Shown: positions 10,411 through 20,416 of the stretch, piece by piece
How positions within the stretch are numbered: the first letter of the stretch is position 1
Layout: every line of letters starts with the position of its first letter
Assembly (NCBI GenBank): GCA_943704425.1
Contig: CALSCP010001656.1
Span: 35,584 to 83,670 of the forward strand
Source: Ministeria vibrans ATCC 50519
Lineage: Eukaryota; Opisthokonta; Filasterea
DNA: 48,087 nucleotides
Reading direction: 5' to 3'
Notes under the pieces: generated by a model
Seen by the model: only the letters and a program-made list of their open reading frames with translations
The model's database searches: none
What the model was told of the DNA's origin: nothing
Position numbers and translations under genes: made by a program

Positions 10411-10414
<4 letters not shown>
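10083..10414. mobile_element. putative small non-autonomous inverted-repeat (MITE-like) element
   Basis: The sequence aataaatgggttgtattctt followed by cttcttcttct and a (TAA)n run starts near 10089. Its reverse complement ends near 10412, giving terminal inverted repeats of about 30 bp around some 330 bp. The same core, gggttgtattcttcttcttc, also occurs singly in two introns of the kinase gene. The interior (about 10135-10360) is not low complexity. Host junctions and target-site duplications are obscured by TAA repeats, so mobility is only inferred. Confidence 0.4.
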
Positions 10415-10490
<76 letters not shown>

Positions 10491-10494
10491 TTCT
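10409..10494. repeat. mirrored (AAT)n(ATT)n array
   Basis: About 18 ATA/AAT units pass directly into about ten ATT units, so the array is self-complementary and could extrude a cruciform. Confidence 0.9.
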
Positions 10495-10562
10495 TTTGCT
10501 TGTATTGTCAAACGAGGACTAAGATCATTACATAATTAAGAAAGAGAGAGGGGGGGGAAAAA

Positions 10563-12021
10563 TCAGAGAGAGGATTGGTCGGAATCAGGCAAGTCGGTCG
10601 ACGCGGAGGAAGACATGGGAACAAGCACAACGTTTTGCTCGGGGGTGGCATTGGTGGGGGAATCGGGGACGGAGGGCGGGGTGTATGTGGATGCTGATGC
10701 TGAAGAGAGTGTGTTTGACCTACTGGACGCGGTTGGAGTGGGTTCTGCTGCTGCTGCTGCTGCTGCTGCTGTTGGCGTAGAGGTCGTGGTGCTGGTGCTA
10801 AGGAGAGGCGTGCGTTCGGAGGAGGTGGAGGAAGAGGAGGAACCCTCAAGGGGCTGGGACACGTCGTGCTTGCAAGTGGGGCATGTTCGACGGCGGGTAA
10901 CAAGCCAGGGATCAATGCATGTCTTGTGAAAGGTGTGCTGGCAGGGAAGACGGCGCAGTTCGTCGCCGGTGACATAGTCGTCGAGGCAGATGGTGCACTG
11001 CGTGCAGACAAAGGTGGGACGGGACGGGCTGGCAAGAGGCGTGACCAACGGTATCGTTTGCGTGTCGTTGCCGTCGCCGTCATCGCTCACCTCCCGTTCG
11101 CCGCTGTTGATCACGTTGCCATTGTTGCCGCCCAGCAGACTCGACGACTCGTTGCTCTCCTTGTAAAACTCAATGGGTAGGTTGATTTCGACCTCTTCTT
11201 CGGTCATGCGCGCCTGACGCTGCGCTCGTCGATGGAAGCGGTTTCGATAGATGACGTAGGTTCCCAGCACACACATGCTGACGCCCATGACGACAATGAA
11301 AGGCAACACAAAGGAGGGCCAGGGCGTGAACCAACGACCGTTGTTATCGACGAGCGCCATATCACCCGCCAACGTGCGCAACAATTCGCCGTCGGGCAAC
11401 TCAATGAACACCGATGGAATGTTGCCACCCGTACCGCCCATACGCACCATACCAGTGTTCTTGTTGTTGTACACAATGCACACGCCGGCACCCGCATTAA
11501 ACGCTTGCTGAACTTTCTCATCAAACTCACAGTTGCCTCGTTCAACCAGCACAATAAGGGGCCAGTTGCCCGTGCCCGTCGTATTCAGTGTGTAAGGTGC
11601 ACACCCATCGTAGGGTGCTGGCGAGTCGACAAGAATTCCCTCGATGCCTGCAGGAGAGCAAGAAGAGAGAGGGAGAGAGGGGAGAGAGAGGAGAGTTGAG
11701 ATGACAGGATGTCTCGAGCAGGTGAGCGCATGCTGAGCACTCCTGAGGTCAATTGGCGAGACATGGTTCGCGGGAGTTGACGCAAGTAAGTGTCATTGTA
11801 ACGTGTGCCATACAGCAGAGACTGCTGGTGCGTGTTGGCGCGAGATGGGCCCAACAAAGAAAACAACAAAAAGATAAGATATTAACGTCAATTTGTCTGT
11901 TGAGGTGTTAAGGCGTCGAAGAGAGGCGATCCCAGTGCGATGCTGCGTGCAGAGTGCGCTCTGCTTCCACAGGCGACATGTAAGTAGAGTAACGGGGATT
12001 GACAGAGAAGACAGAAAATCG

Positions 12022-12062
<41 letters not shown>

Positions 12063-12299
12063 CTTCTTTTTTAAGTATACCATTCTGCGGCAATGGAGGG
12101 CCAAACGAGGCAGGCCAGGAGGCAACTGTAACAGTCATGTTACCCTGTCGGTTGTGAAGGAAGGCGGGGAGTGAGTCAGTGCGACACTCGTTCGCTTTCG
12201 CGACGTTTCTGTGTGTACGCTGTAGACGGACACGGTAGCGGTGGCTGGCGCGCATGCGAGCACGAAGAATGCAACCAGGGTGGCCAGTAAAGTTCGCAT
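10563..12299 (-). CDS. PA-TM-RING E3 ubiquitin ligase (RNF13/Goliath type)
   Basis: Three exons on minus: 12299-12219, 12144-12081, 11647-10563 (409 residues). Order of parts: a signal peptide ([18 protein letters not shown]); a protease-associated domain ([11 protein letters not shown] joined to [11 protein letters not shown], then [16 protein letters not shown] and [11 protein letters not shown]); one membrane segment ([18 protein letters not shown], about 160-183); and a cytosolic RING-H2 finger (CTICLDDY...[16 protein letters not shown]...CPTCKHDV). The tail is Ser/Thr-rich with an Ala run. This is the classic layout of endosomal/lysosomal membrane ligases that bind cargo in the lumen and ubiquitinate it on the cytosolic side. 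The second intron begins with a sense-strand A tract of 36 bases a few bases after the donor. The first join (AGC to GGTAAC) is the least certain; the second is fixed by the PA fold. Confidence 0.92.
12027..12062. repeat. T36 homopolymer in a PA-TM-RING intron
   Basis: A run of 36 T on the plus strand (A on the sense strand) begins close to the 5' splice site of intron 2 of the ligase gene. Confidence 0.95.
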
Positions 12300-12535
12300 G
12301 GTGTATTGAGAGAGAGAAAAATAATAGTCATAGGGATTTGAAGTTCAATCTACTTCCTTCAACCTTCCACAAACCAAAGTTCACACACACACAGATCAGA
12401 GCAAAAAAAAAATGACACGTTGAGATGCTTTGTGCGACTGTGACTGTGTGACTAATGCCACTATTGTGATTTGTGGGCCTGACAGTCTGCGACTATCTTG
12501 GTATTTGATATTGAACATAATAAATTTTCATTTCG
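12300..12535. other. intergenic spacer between two minus-strand genes
   Basis: 236 bp between the erlectin stop and the ligase start. It is AT-rich with a short CA run and an A9 run; no gene or other feature is recognised. Confidence 0.5.
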
Positions 12536-13001
12536 TCAAGGGTGACGAGAGGGCACAAGAAGATCATCAGTGTGCTCGAGCAGTTTGCAAATAGACGCAG
12601 AAGCAACAGAGAGTGTGTACTGGCAGGTGGCGGGCTCATCATAGTGCATAGACACAGCAGACTATAAAGAGAGAAAAAGAGAGAAAGAGTGTGTGTGTGT
12701 GTGTGTCACGTACAAGAATCGAGAGTGCTTGAAAGAAAAAGAGAGGAGAAGGACAAGGACAAGGAAAAAGAAGAAAGAAGAAGAAGAAGAAAGGAACAAA
12801 ATAGAGAGAGGAGGGAGAGAAAAACAAAAGAGAGAGCGATGTGTGGGTTCGTACGCCTGACATGGACGCATCGCAACGCAGAATGAGATCCGTCACACGC
12901 GCCTTTCCTGTCTCCTCACAGAAATCCCCATTGGCATATCGAAGGTACACCTAAAAGTAATATCAATTACGCGCTCCGTCTCTCTCTCTCTCTCTCCATC
13001 A

Positions 13002-13089
<88 letters not shown>

Positions 13090-15314
13090 GTCTGTCTTTC
13101 TCTCTATCACTGTGTTTTTTTCTCTCTCTCTGTCTCTCTCTGTCTCTCTTTTTATCACTTTGTTTTTCTCTCTCTCTCTTTCTCTCACTTTGTATTTTTT
13201 CTCTCTGTCTCTCTCTCTTTGTCTCTCTCTCTCTGTCTCTCTCTCTCTGTCTCTCTGCCTCTCTCTGTCTCTGTCTCTGTCTCTGTCTCTCTGTCTTTTG
13301 TTTCTTACCCGATCTTTTCGCTGGCTTCTCAGCTTTTCTTTACGACTATCTGACAATGACTAAAGCAAGCAAAAAAAAAAGTGAATTGAGAAAAGAGCAG
13401 GGGCGATTGAAAAAAGGGTACGTAAAACCAGCCCATATGGTCATTGTAATCCCAACGGCCAAGCACAAGCGAAGTGGTCTGGTCGGGTTTCTAAGCAAAG
13501 CACATAGTATATAGTCAGTACACACAGATACACAAGTGAGCTCCCTTACTCCGTCGGCATGCGTGAGTCCCGGACGGGCATAGTGCACTTGCTTGATAGT
13601 CTTGTCATAGCACAGCTCATACGCCCACCACCCAGAACTCCCCTAAGTTGTGCATCAATCAGTATCCACACGTAGAATTATATAAACACCCAGAAAGAGT
13701 CTAGCTCGTACCCCTGGAATGCACTTGTCGGTGAACATGTTGAATGCCTCCTGTGTGGTCCACGAGCGTGTCCCCCCATGCCCTGCCCCACCCACGGCCG
13801 GTGGCACCCGGAGCGGCTGCATCAATTGGTCTCGACTTTCTCCTCCTCCCTTCTTCACTGCCTGTTGTTGTTGTTGCTGTTGTTGTTGTTGCTGTTGTTG
13901 TTGTTGAGCCTTCTGTTGTTGCTTCTGATTCTGCAGTTGCTGCTGATGGCGGATCTTGTCCAGCTGTTGTTGCTGCTGCTGCGCACGCACCACATTCTGT
14001 GCATGTTGTGCCTGTGCTTCCTTCTGCTTGCGCGTCGCTTCGTCCTCCTCTGTCGTTGTCTTGGGCTGCTGCTTTGCATTCGCCTTGAGTGCATTCTCCT
14101 TTGCCTACGCAACTCAGCTGCATTCGAAAACACATACACATATAGAATGGTTCCCGTACCTTTTTAGTCGCTTCCTTTGCAGCATTGTCGGCCTTGCTCT
14201 GCTCGTGAGCATAGTGGCGGCCTAGCCAGCTGAACTGGGACACTGGCATGGACGCCGGCTGAGGCGGGTCGCTGGCCGAGCGTACTCCGACTGCGCGACA
14301 CAGCATTTCGTGCACGGGCGTCTTGCGCACTTGATAGCGTACATTTTGACAGAGTGCATTGGTCGCGATCACCGCAAGGTAGTTGCATGTGGACACTTCG
14401 TCGATGGAGACGAGCGCGTGGGGCGAGCCCGCAAGACAAATGTAGCGTACTTCCGTCGTGCGTGTCTGGCCTGAAAGATCACAGGTGGTTCCGTCGCGGT
14501 ACAGCACGCTGTGGTACGGGTGCATTTCGCCGTCATAGTCGACCTCTGGCAAAGGAATTGCATCCGCATCGTCGTCCGTGGCACCAGCATTGGCACCGGC
14601 CGTATCGTCCAATGTTGTTTCGGCAACAAAGTGTCCCAGAAAGTACTCGCTCTCAGGCTTAAAGCTCTGGTCCGTCGTCTGCTTGCGTCGCTTCTTCCCT
14701 TCGTGGTACTGGCGCACATGCTTCTCGTGACAGTATTCATACGACCAGTATTGCTACAGGAGGAGCGCAATGCCTCCGTGTCAGACTGACTGACTGTCGT
14801 GTCGTGTCATCTCTGTGGATTGTCTTACGTCAAATCGATAGAGACACTGCGACCCAATCCGTCTCAAAAGAGTCTCTGGGCTGACATCGACGGTGGACGG
14901 GGACGGGGCGGCCTTGGCTTTGCTGCGTGCGTCGTCGTCGAGCGGCACAAAACACTCGTACTCTTCGCCCGTGGCAAACGCCAAGGGAACCGCGTCTGCG
15001 TAGTGCTCGGCGCGGAAATCATCCGTGGGCTTGATGAACTTGATGTCAAACAGCACGCTGTCGTCGAGGGCGTCCTGCAGAGCAAGTGGCGGTCAAGACA
15101 AAGAGACCAAGGAAAAAAAAAAAAGAAAAAAGGACATCTCTCGACGAAAAAGCAAAACGGAAGAAGAGAAGGGTCGACCAAAAGAACACCCATACGCCAG
15201 TGTGTGGGTGTGGGGTATGAAGAGCGGGGAGCGTACGTGGAAGCCGTTCACAACCGAGAGGATGTTGGCAAGAAACGCGATCAGAGGCACAACGGCGATC
15301 CTCTGCCGCACCAT
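12536..15314 (-). CDS. Erlectin/OS-9-type ER lectin with two MRH domains and a poly-Q linker
   Basis: ER lectin that recognises trimmed N-glycans and hands misfolded glycoproteins to ERAD. Nine exons on minus: 15314-15237, 15074-14829, 14753-14160, 14104-13712, 13642-13550, 13490-13422, 13359-13309, 12950-12855, 12661-12536 (581 residues). All eight introns are phase 0. A signal peptide (MVRQRIAVVPLIAFLANILS) precedes MRH domain 1 (about 95-260: QCLYRFDQYWSYEYCHEKHV, YFLGHF, LYRDGTTCDL, TEVRYICL, DEVSTCNYLAVIAT). A charged Gln-rich linker follows (uninterrupted Q run at about residue 370). MRH domain 2 (about 430-570) has GWWAYELCYDKTIKQVH, LGRWDY, YANGDFCEETGKARV, ILRCD and EPATCQYTLSV. Two MRH domains match erlectin (XTP3-B) rather than OS-9, which has one. 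The poly-Q linker is unusual. Confidence 0.93.
12982..13300. repeat. (CT)n-rich repeat inside an erlectin intron
   Basis: About 320 bases of CT/CTGT/TTTT repeats lie wholly inside erlectin intron 7 (13308-12951). On the sense strand this is GA-rich. Confidence 0.9.
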
Positions 15315-15667
15315 CTCCCCAGATCTATATACACTAAGCGACAAGTGACAAGACGTTACACGTCCGAAAATAAATGATTAAAATTAAAATTAAAAGAAGA
15401 AGAATAATGACACAGTCACCACGCGAAGACACAGCCAGACCGCCTTGCAAACTCAACCGATACTCTAGAGGTAGCATGGGAGAGCAGAGGCAGGTCAGAT
15501 TGCCGTGTCGTTGCTGTCCAGTGAGGCAGTCGCAAGGAATAATGATTAGAAGAAGACAAGATTGAACTCATTGAAGAAGAACATTGAACACTAATGACTA
15601 AAGTCTAAAGTCTAAACAGTTTCTTTTTATTTGTCGTGCCCTTTCACTTTCTTTTCTCGCGTGAGGT
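15315..15667. promoter_or_regulatory. divergent promoter region of erlectin and the Canopy-like gene
   Basis: 353 bp between two divergent start codons of ER-lumen proteins. No coding sequence is recognised. A shared promoter would allow co-expression of two ER-lumen genes, which is inference. Confidence 0.4.
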
Positions 15668-16824
15668 ATGCAGCGACTGTCGGCGCTCACGACGTCGGTG
15701 GCAGTCATGCTGACGCTCATCATGGCGACGATGCCGTGCGGGCAGGCTGACTCGGCGCCGCCCACACTCGCCGACATGGCGGCACCGACGACGTGCGAGC
15801 TGTGTGCCGTTGTGGCTGCTGAAGTGGAGCTGCTGGTGGGCGGCCAGCCCAAGTGAGTGCTTCCCTCCCCTCTTTGGTGTGAACTGCGTCTGCTGATGTG
15901 CGCTGTGTGTAGGTCGGGCGTGCTGATCAGCGATGCGCTCGAGGTATGTGCGGCGGCGCACTCGCTTGCCTTGTGTTGACCCGGTTTGCATTGTCTTTCA
16001 GAGTGTCTGTGCGAAAATACCCGAGGTTTACTCAGCAGAGCACCTGGATGACAAGGGAGACTTTGACAACCGCATTCCGGCGCAGGTATATGAGACAACC
16101 GAGAAGCAAGCATAGCATAACAGTGTGATGTGCAGCTGATTCGTGCTCGCGAAGACTTCTCATTTGATTTGGACGAGCAACTTGATGGCCTGAAAGCGTT
16201 TGGTATTGCATTGGGCGAGCAACTGCGAGGCATGGGAGGCAAAATGGGAGATCCCTTGGGGGAAGTCGCACGAACGCAGAAGATGTGCGAGTCGTTTGTG
16301 GACTTTGCGGAAGATCTCTTCACCGCCTGGTACTGGAAAGGGGACGGGGGAGCAGAGTTGAATGTGTGCAGTCAGGGGCTGCAGGAACGATGCGTGTTCT
16401 TGGACCGGGCGGAGGCACGGGCAGTGCGGGTGCGGGCACTGGGCGAGCTGAACGAGCAGAAGGCGGAGCGGCAGAAGGAGATTCTTCGCCAGAAAGAGAT
16501 GGCGGACGCCAGTGACGACGAGGATGCCGGAAGCGAGTTGGTGGTACAACAGACCACGCTTCTCATATCACGCTGATCTCTTGTGTGTTGTTGTTGTTGT
16601 TGATATAGTCTGAGGATGTGTTTAAGCGGATATTCCAGAGTGAAGGGGAACGGCAAGAGAGGGAGGAAGCGCAGTTGAGGGAAGCGCAGTTGAGGGAAGC
16701 GCAAAGGGCTAAGGCAGAGAAGAAGAACGCAAAGAAGAAGAGTAATAAGAAGAAGAATAAGAAGAAGAAGAATAAGAAGAATAAGAAGAAGAATAAGAAG
16801 AACAAAATTAAACGTGAGTTGTAA
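15668..16824 (+). CDS. Canopy/saposin-B-like ER-lumen protein ending in KREL
   Basis: Five exons: 15668-15852, 15913-15943, 16002-16085, 16136-16543, 16609-16824 (307 residues). An N-terminal signal peptide (LTTSVAVMLTLIMATMPCG) is followed by a Cys-patterned helical domain: CELCAVVAAEVELLV (Cys43 and Cys46), ISDALESVCAKIPE, then MCESFVDFAEDLFTAWYW and NVCSQGLQERC. Six Cys in this order resemble the saposin-like Canopy family (CNPY/DUF3456), ER proteins that help fold and export receptors. The last third is a charged helix ending in a Lys/Asn-rich run (KKNKKKKNKK) and the tetrapeptide KREL, a plausible ER-retrieval signal. A GTGAGT occurs at the stop codon and could act as a donor, but reading on gives an unconvincing tail. 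Canopy membership is likely but not certain. Confidence 0.75.
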
Positions 16825-17470
16825 ATTTTGATGTGGAGAGAAGAAGAGAGGACCAGACAAGTGACCACATACGTGGGAGGGGAAATAAATTGTGCCAGCA
16901 CCAGGTACCAGGGCAGGCTCCACTGCTGGGCGAGTGCTGGCAACCACCTGGCAGCGGGTGATGCAATCGTGATACAATCAACAGATTAGACTTCAGAATG
17001 AGTTGAGACTTGAGTTACGAGTTTCACTTATTTTGTTTCTTTTCCAGGTAAGCAGCCCGTGCCATGTCGCAACTCGCCCTTTGCCTGTGTCTGCTTTGCG
17101 TCGCATGATTCGGTTTGCGTCTTTTGTTCTCTTTCTTCTTCACTGTTGACATCGGTCACAAGATCACCGCATTGGGCCTTCCCCACGGCCTCTCACGCCG
17201 CACTCCCCCTCGGAGGACCACATGCACGTGTGTACACACCTTTCCTCAACGCCGACTAGACTGTGCGTGACCGGGAGAGTTGCGATTGAGAGAAAAAGAG
17301 AGAAAAAAAAAACATCTCCGATTGGCTCTGCCGCGGTTTGCTCTCCGCTGCCGACCACTCCCACACCCCCGCACGTGTCTGTCGTATTAGCGCTCCCTGA
17401 CACGCTATCCAACGCTGCATCGCTCCTGACAGTGTTGTTTTTGTTTTTTTTTTTCTTCTTTTTGCTTAGA
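16825..17470 (+). other. gap with the probable 5'UTR intron of cathepsin B
   Basis: A strong donor (ccag then gtaagc) lies at 17048. A pyrimidine-rich stretch ending in gcttag at 17469 finishes one base before the cathepsin B ATG. The simplest reading is a noncoding first exon ending at 17047 and a 422-base 5'UTR intron. An open frame at about 17049-17259 inside it has no protein-like features. Confidence 0.55.
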
Positions 17471-18785
17471 ATGCGCTCTGCTCTTCTCCTTTGCGCGCTC
17501 GTCGCCACGGCTTTTGCCGCTGTCCCCAAGTTCTACGCCAACGACAAGGTACGGGCGGAGCTTTTCTTCTACCGATATTTTTGTTGATTATTAACATTAT
17601 TATTATTATTATTCTTCTTCTTATTATTATTGTTATTATGTTATTGTCTTAGGCGACCATTGAGTTCGTCAACAACCAGAAGTCCACCTGGGTTGCCGGC
17701 GAGAACCCTTACTTCCACGGCAAGACTCTCGCGGACGTTGCCGCTCTCTGCGGATCGCTGCCCGAGCCCGAGCACATCAAGGCACCTCTCAAGGACATTG
17801 AGATTGCCGCGGACATTCCCACCGAGTTCGACTCGCGCACCAACTGGCCCAACTGCCCCTCCATCAAGGAGATCCGCGACCAGGGCCCTTGCGGCAGCTG
17901 CTGGGCGTTCGGCGCCGTCGAGGCCATGTCCGACCGAATCTGCATCCACTCCAACGGCGCTTCCAAGCTCCAGATCTCCGCTCAGGACCTGGCCTTCTGC
18001 TGCCGCACCTGCGGCAACGGCTGCAACGGTGGTTTCCCTAGCGCCGCTTGGGGCTACTTTGTTAACAGTGGCATTGTCACCGGCGGCCTCTACGAATCTG
18101 GTGTCGGCTGCCAGCCCTAGTACGATTTTTTTTCATTTTTTTTCAATAGTTATCATTATTCACTTTTCTTTTCTTTTTCTTTTGTTTCTCAGCACTCTGA
18201 CCAACTGCAGCCACCACGAGTCGGGCCCTCTGCCCATGTGCCCCCCGGAGCAGCCCTCTCCGCGTTGCTCTGAGCAGTGCGTTGCTGGCTACGCGACTCC
18301 CTTCAACCAGGACAAGCACTACGGTTCTTCGCACTACTCCATTAGCAGCCAGGTCGAGAAGATCCAGACTGAGATCCAGACTAACGGCCCCGTCGAGGCC
18401 GCATTCACCGTCTACGCTGATTTCCCCACCTGTAAGAACCGCCACCAAATGTACTTCGTGTCTCACTCATACACCCTTAGACCGCTCGGGCGTGTACTCC
18501 CACAAGACTGGCGGTTCGCTCGGTGGCCATGCCGTCAAGATCATCGGCTGGGGTGTTGAGGACGGCCAGGACTACTGGCTCGTCGCTAACTCATGGAACG
18601 ACACCTGGGGCCTTAACGGTCTTTTCAAGATCCTCCGTGGCGTCGATGAGTGCGGCATCGAGTAAGACTTCCTTACATTGCCTTTTTTTCGTGTCTCTTT
18701 TTCTTTGGATTTGTTCTCACACTTGCTCCCTTCTATCTCCTTCCACCGTTGTAGGTCCGGCATTGTCGCGGGCATCCCCAAGTAA
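17471..18785 (+). CDS. cathepsin B-like cysteine protease (C1A)
   Basis: Lysosomal papain-family protease. Coding exons: 17471-17548, 17653-18119, 18193-18431, 18481-18661, 18755-18785 (331 residues). Signal peptide [16 protein letters not shown]; propeptide; mature enzyme from about [15 protein letters not shown]. The catalytic Cys109 is in [11 protein letters not shown], His is in [11 protein letters not shown] and Asn in [10 protein letters not shown]. The occluding loop is present with its His pair ([12 protein letters not shown]), so it should have both endopeptidase and dipeptidyl-carboxypeptidase activity like animal cathepsin B. The expected tail [17 protein letters not shown] closes the chain. 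The TAG after GCQP at 18118-18120 is not a stop: it is cut by a GTACGA donor, and TA plus the next exon's C gives the Tyr of QPYTLTNC. Length and Cys pattern are normal for the family. Confidence 0.96.
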
Positions 18786-18815
18786 ATTTATTTTTCCGCT
18801 TGAAAATGATTTACA

Positions 18816-18821
18816 AATAAA
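18816..18821 (+). promoter_or_regulatory. poly(A) signal AATAAA of cathepsin B
   Basis: The hexamer lies 31 bases after the cathepsin B stop codon. Confidence 0.5.
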
Positions 18822-18840
18822 ATGAGACGGAAACTCTTTC

Positions 18841-18948
18841 TCAATTGTTCGATATTAGTTTAGTTTACGAAATTTCAATATTAATATGTCTCCTTCTTTC
18901 TCAATTGTTCGATATTAGTTTAGTTTACGAAATTTCAATATTAATATG

Positions 18949-18960
<12 letters not shown>
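18841..18960. repeat. 60-bp tandem duplication
   Basis: tcaattgttcgatattagtt and the following 30 bases occur identically at 18841 and 18901. The units differ only in the last ten bases, where the second becomes CT repeats. It lies between the convergent cathepsin B and WD40 genes. Confidence 0.95.
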
Positions 18961-18980
<20 letters not shown>

Positions 18981-19012
18981 GTGTCTTGATGTTGTTTGAT
19001 GAGTTGTCCAGT

Positions 19013-20336
19013 CTACATAACAAGGCACTTGTCCTTCTCGTCGCCACCGCCCGTCTTCTTGGAGCGCTTCTTGGTGGACGGCGAGCCCATCGTTTTGGCG
19101 ACGACAAGGCCGCCCGACGATGACGCGCGAGCTTCCGCGACGCTTTCCTTGGCACCAACAGGGACGGGTAGATGGAGGAGGAAGCGGCAGACCCGTCCAC
19201 TCTGTGTGCCCACCCAGACGCGGTCGTTGCAGCACGCAATCGAGGTGCTCTCCTCGTCCAGCACCATTTGAGCAACAAGACTGGCGTCCTTGACACGCCA
19301 CGCGCGCACCGTAAAGTCGTCGCAACTGGTGTAGACGTAGGACATATCGTCGGTAAGTGCCATGCCCGTCACGGCGTCCGTGTGTCCTTCAAACACTGCG
19401 CGACACGGCGCCTTGCCGGTCTTCATCACCAATGAGATGTCCCACACGCGCACTGAGCCGTCAGCGCCGGCCGAAAGCAGTGTCTCACGCTTGACGTCCA
19501 TGACGACTGCCTCAATGGAGCGCCCATGGTCGTCGAGCGAGCACAGCTCTTCGCCCGTTTCCGCCACCCACAGACGGACCGTAGCGTCTGACGAGCCAGT
19601 CGCCAAAAGCTTTCCGTCACGCGACAGTTCCACCGACATGACATTACCACTGTGACCGCGACACACAGTGCTCGTGTAGTTGAACCCTGTACCCACCACT
19701 TGCTTCCACACAATGGCCGTCTGGTCGGACGAACCGCTTGCCAGGCGTGTCGTAGTCGAATCACAGCACACTGCCATCACCGAGTTGGTGTGAGCTTCCA
19801 ACAGCGCCACTTGTGCCCCCGACTTGCTGTCCCAAATGCGCACCGTCCGATCTCTTGCGCCCGTAATAATGTGCGTTCCGTCGCGCGTCACGCACGACCC
19901 GAAAATTAAATCGCCATGCCCCTCACACGCCGCCATGGGCTCTCCCGTGAACCCGTGTGCAGTGCGTGCCGTTCCATCGTGCGACGACGACACCGTCACC
20001 GAGCCGTCCGCCGATGCGTCCACGCCACTCACAAACTATGGCAAAATCGGGAGAGAGACACACACACACACATACACACACACGTCAGAAACGAGTCGAA
20101 TTGCATACTAATATAGTTGTGTGATGAAGAAGTGTGGATTGGCTTGCGTACCCCAACATGTGTCTTCGCAGGCGCTGAGGAGAGAAGTACTGCGTCACTG
20201 ATGAGGACCACAGTGGCAATCTTGTCGAGTCCACATGACGCGACAAGGCGTCCGTCGCCCGTGATGCTCACAGATGTCGCTGCCTTGGCATGGTGTGTCA
20301 TGTCGAGTAACTGCGAACAACACACACACAGACACA

Positions 20337-20416
<80 letters not shown>

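Larger units (their letters stand above)
10046..10562. other. convergent intergenic region containing a putative inverted-repeat element
   Basis: The 517-bp gap holds the inverted repeat pair described separately, a long mirrored (AAT)n/(ATT)n array, and a G-rich run (gggggggg near 10550). No complete gene is seen in it. Confidence 0.6.

Noticed and set aside
12967-13356. Minus-strand open frame of Arg/Glu/Asp dipeptide repeats
   Set aside because: It is the translation of the (CT)n array in erlectin intron 7; only its first 17 codons are a real exon.
13719-14225. Plus-strand frames with poly-Cys, poly-Leu or poly-Val
   Set aside because: Antisense reading of the CAA/CAG repeat that encodes the erlectin poly-Q linker.
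17049-17259. Open frame upstream of cathepsin B as a further exon of the Canopy-like gene
   Set aside because: It would replace a plausible KREL end with a tail lacking any family feature, and the region fits a 5'UTR intron better. Kept only as a question.
18118-18120. Apparent in-frame stop TAG in cathepsin B (possible pseudogene)
   Set aside because: The G of TAG starts a GTACGA donor; splicing to 18193 restores the conserved QPYTLTNC and the occluding loop.
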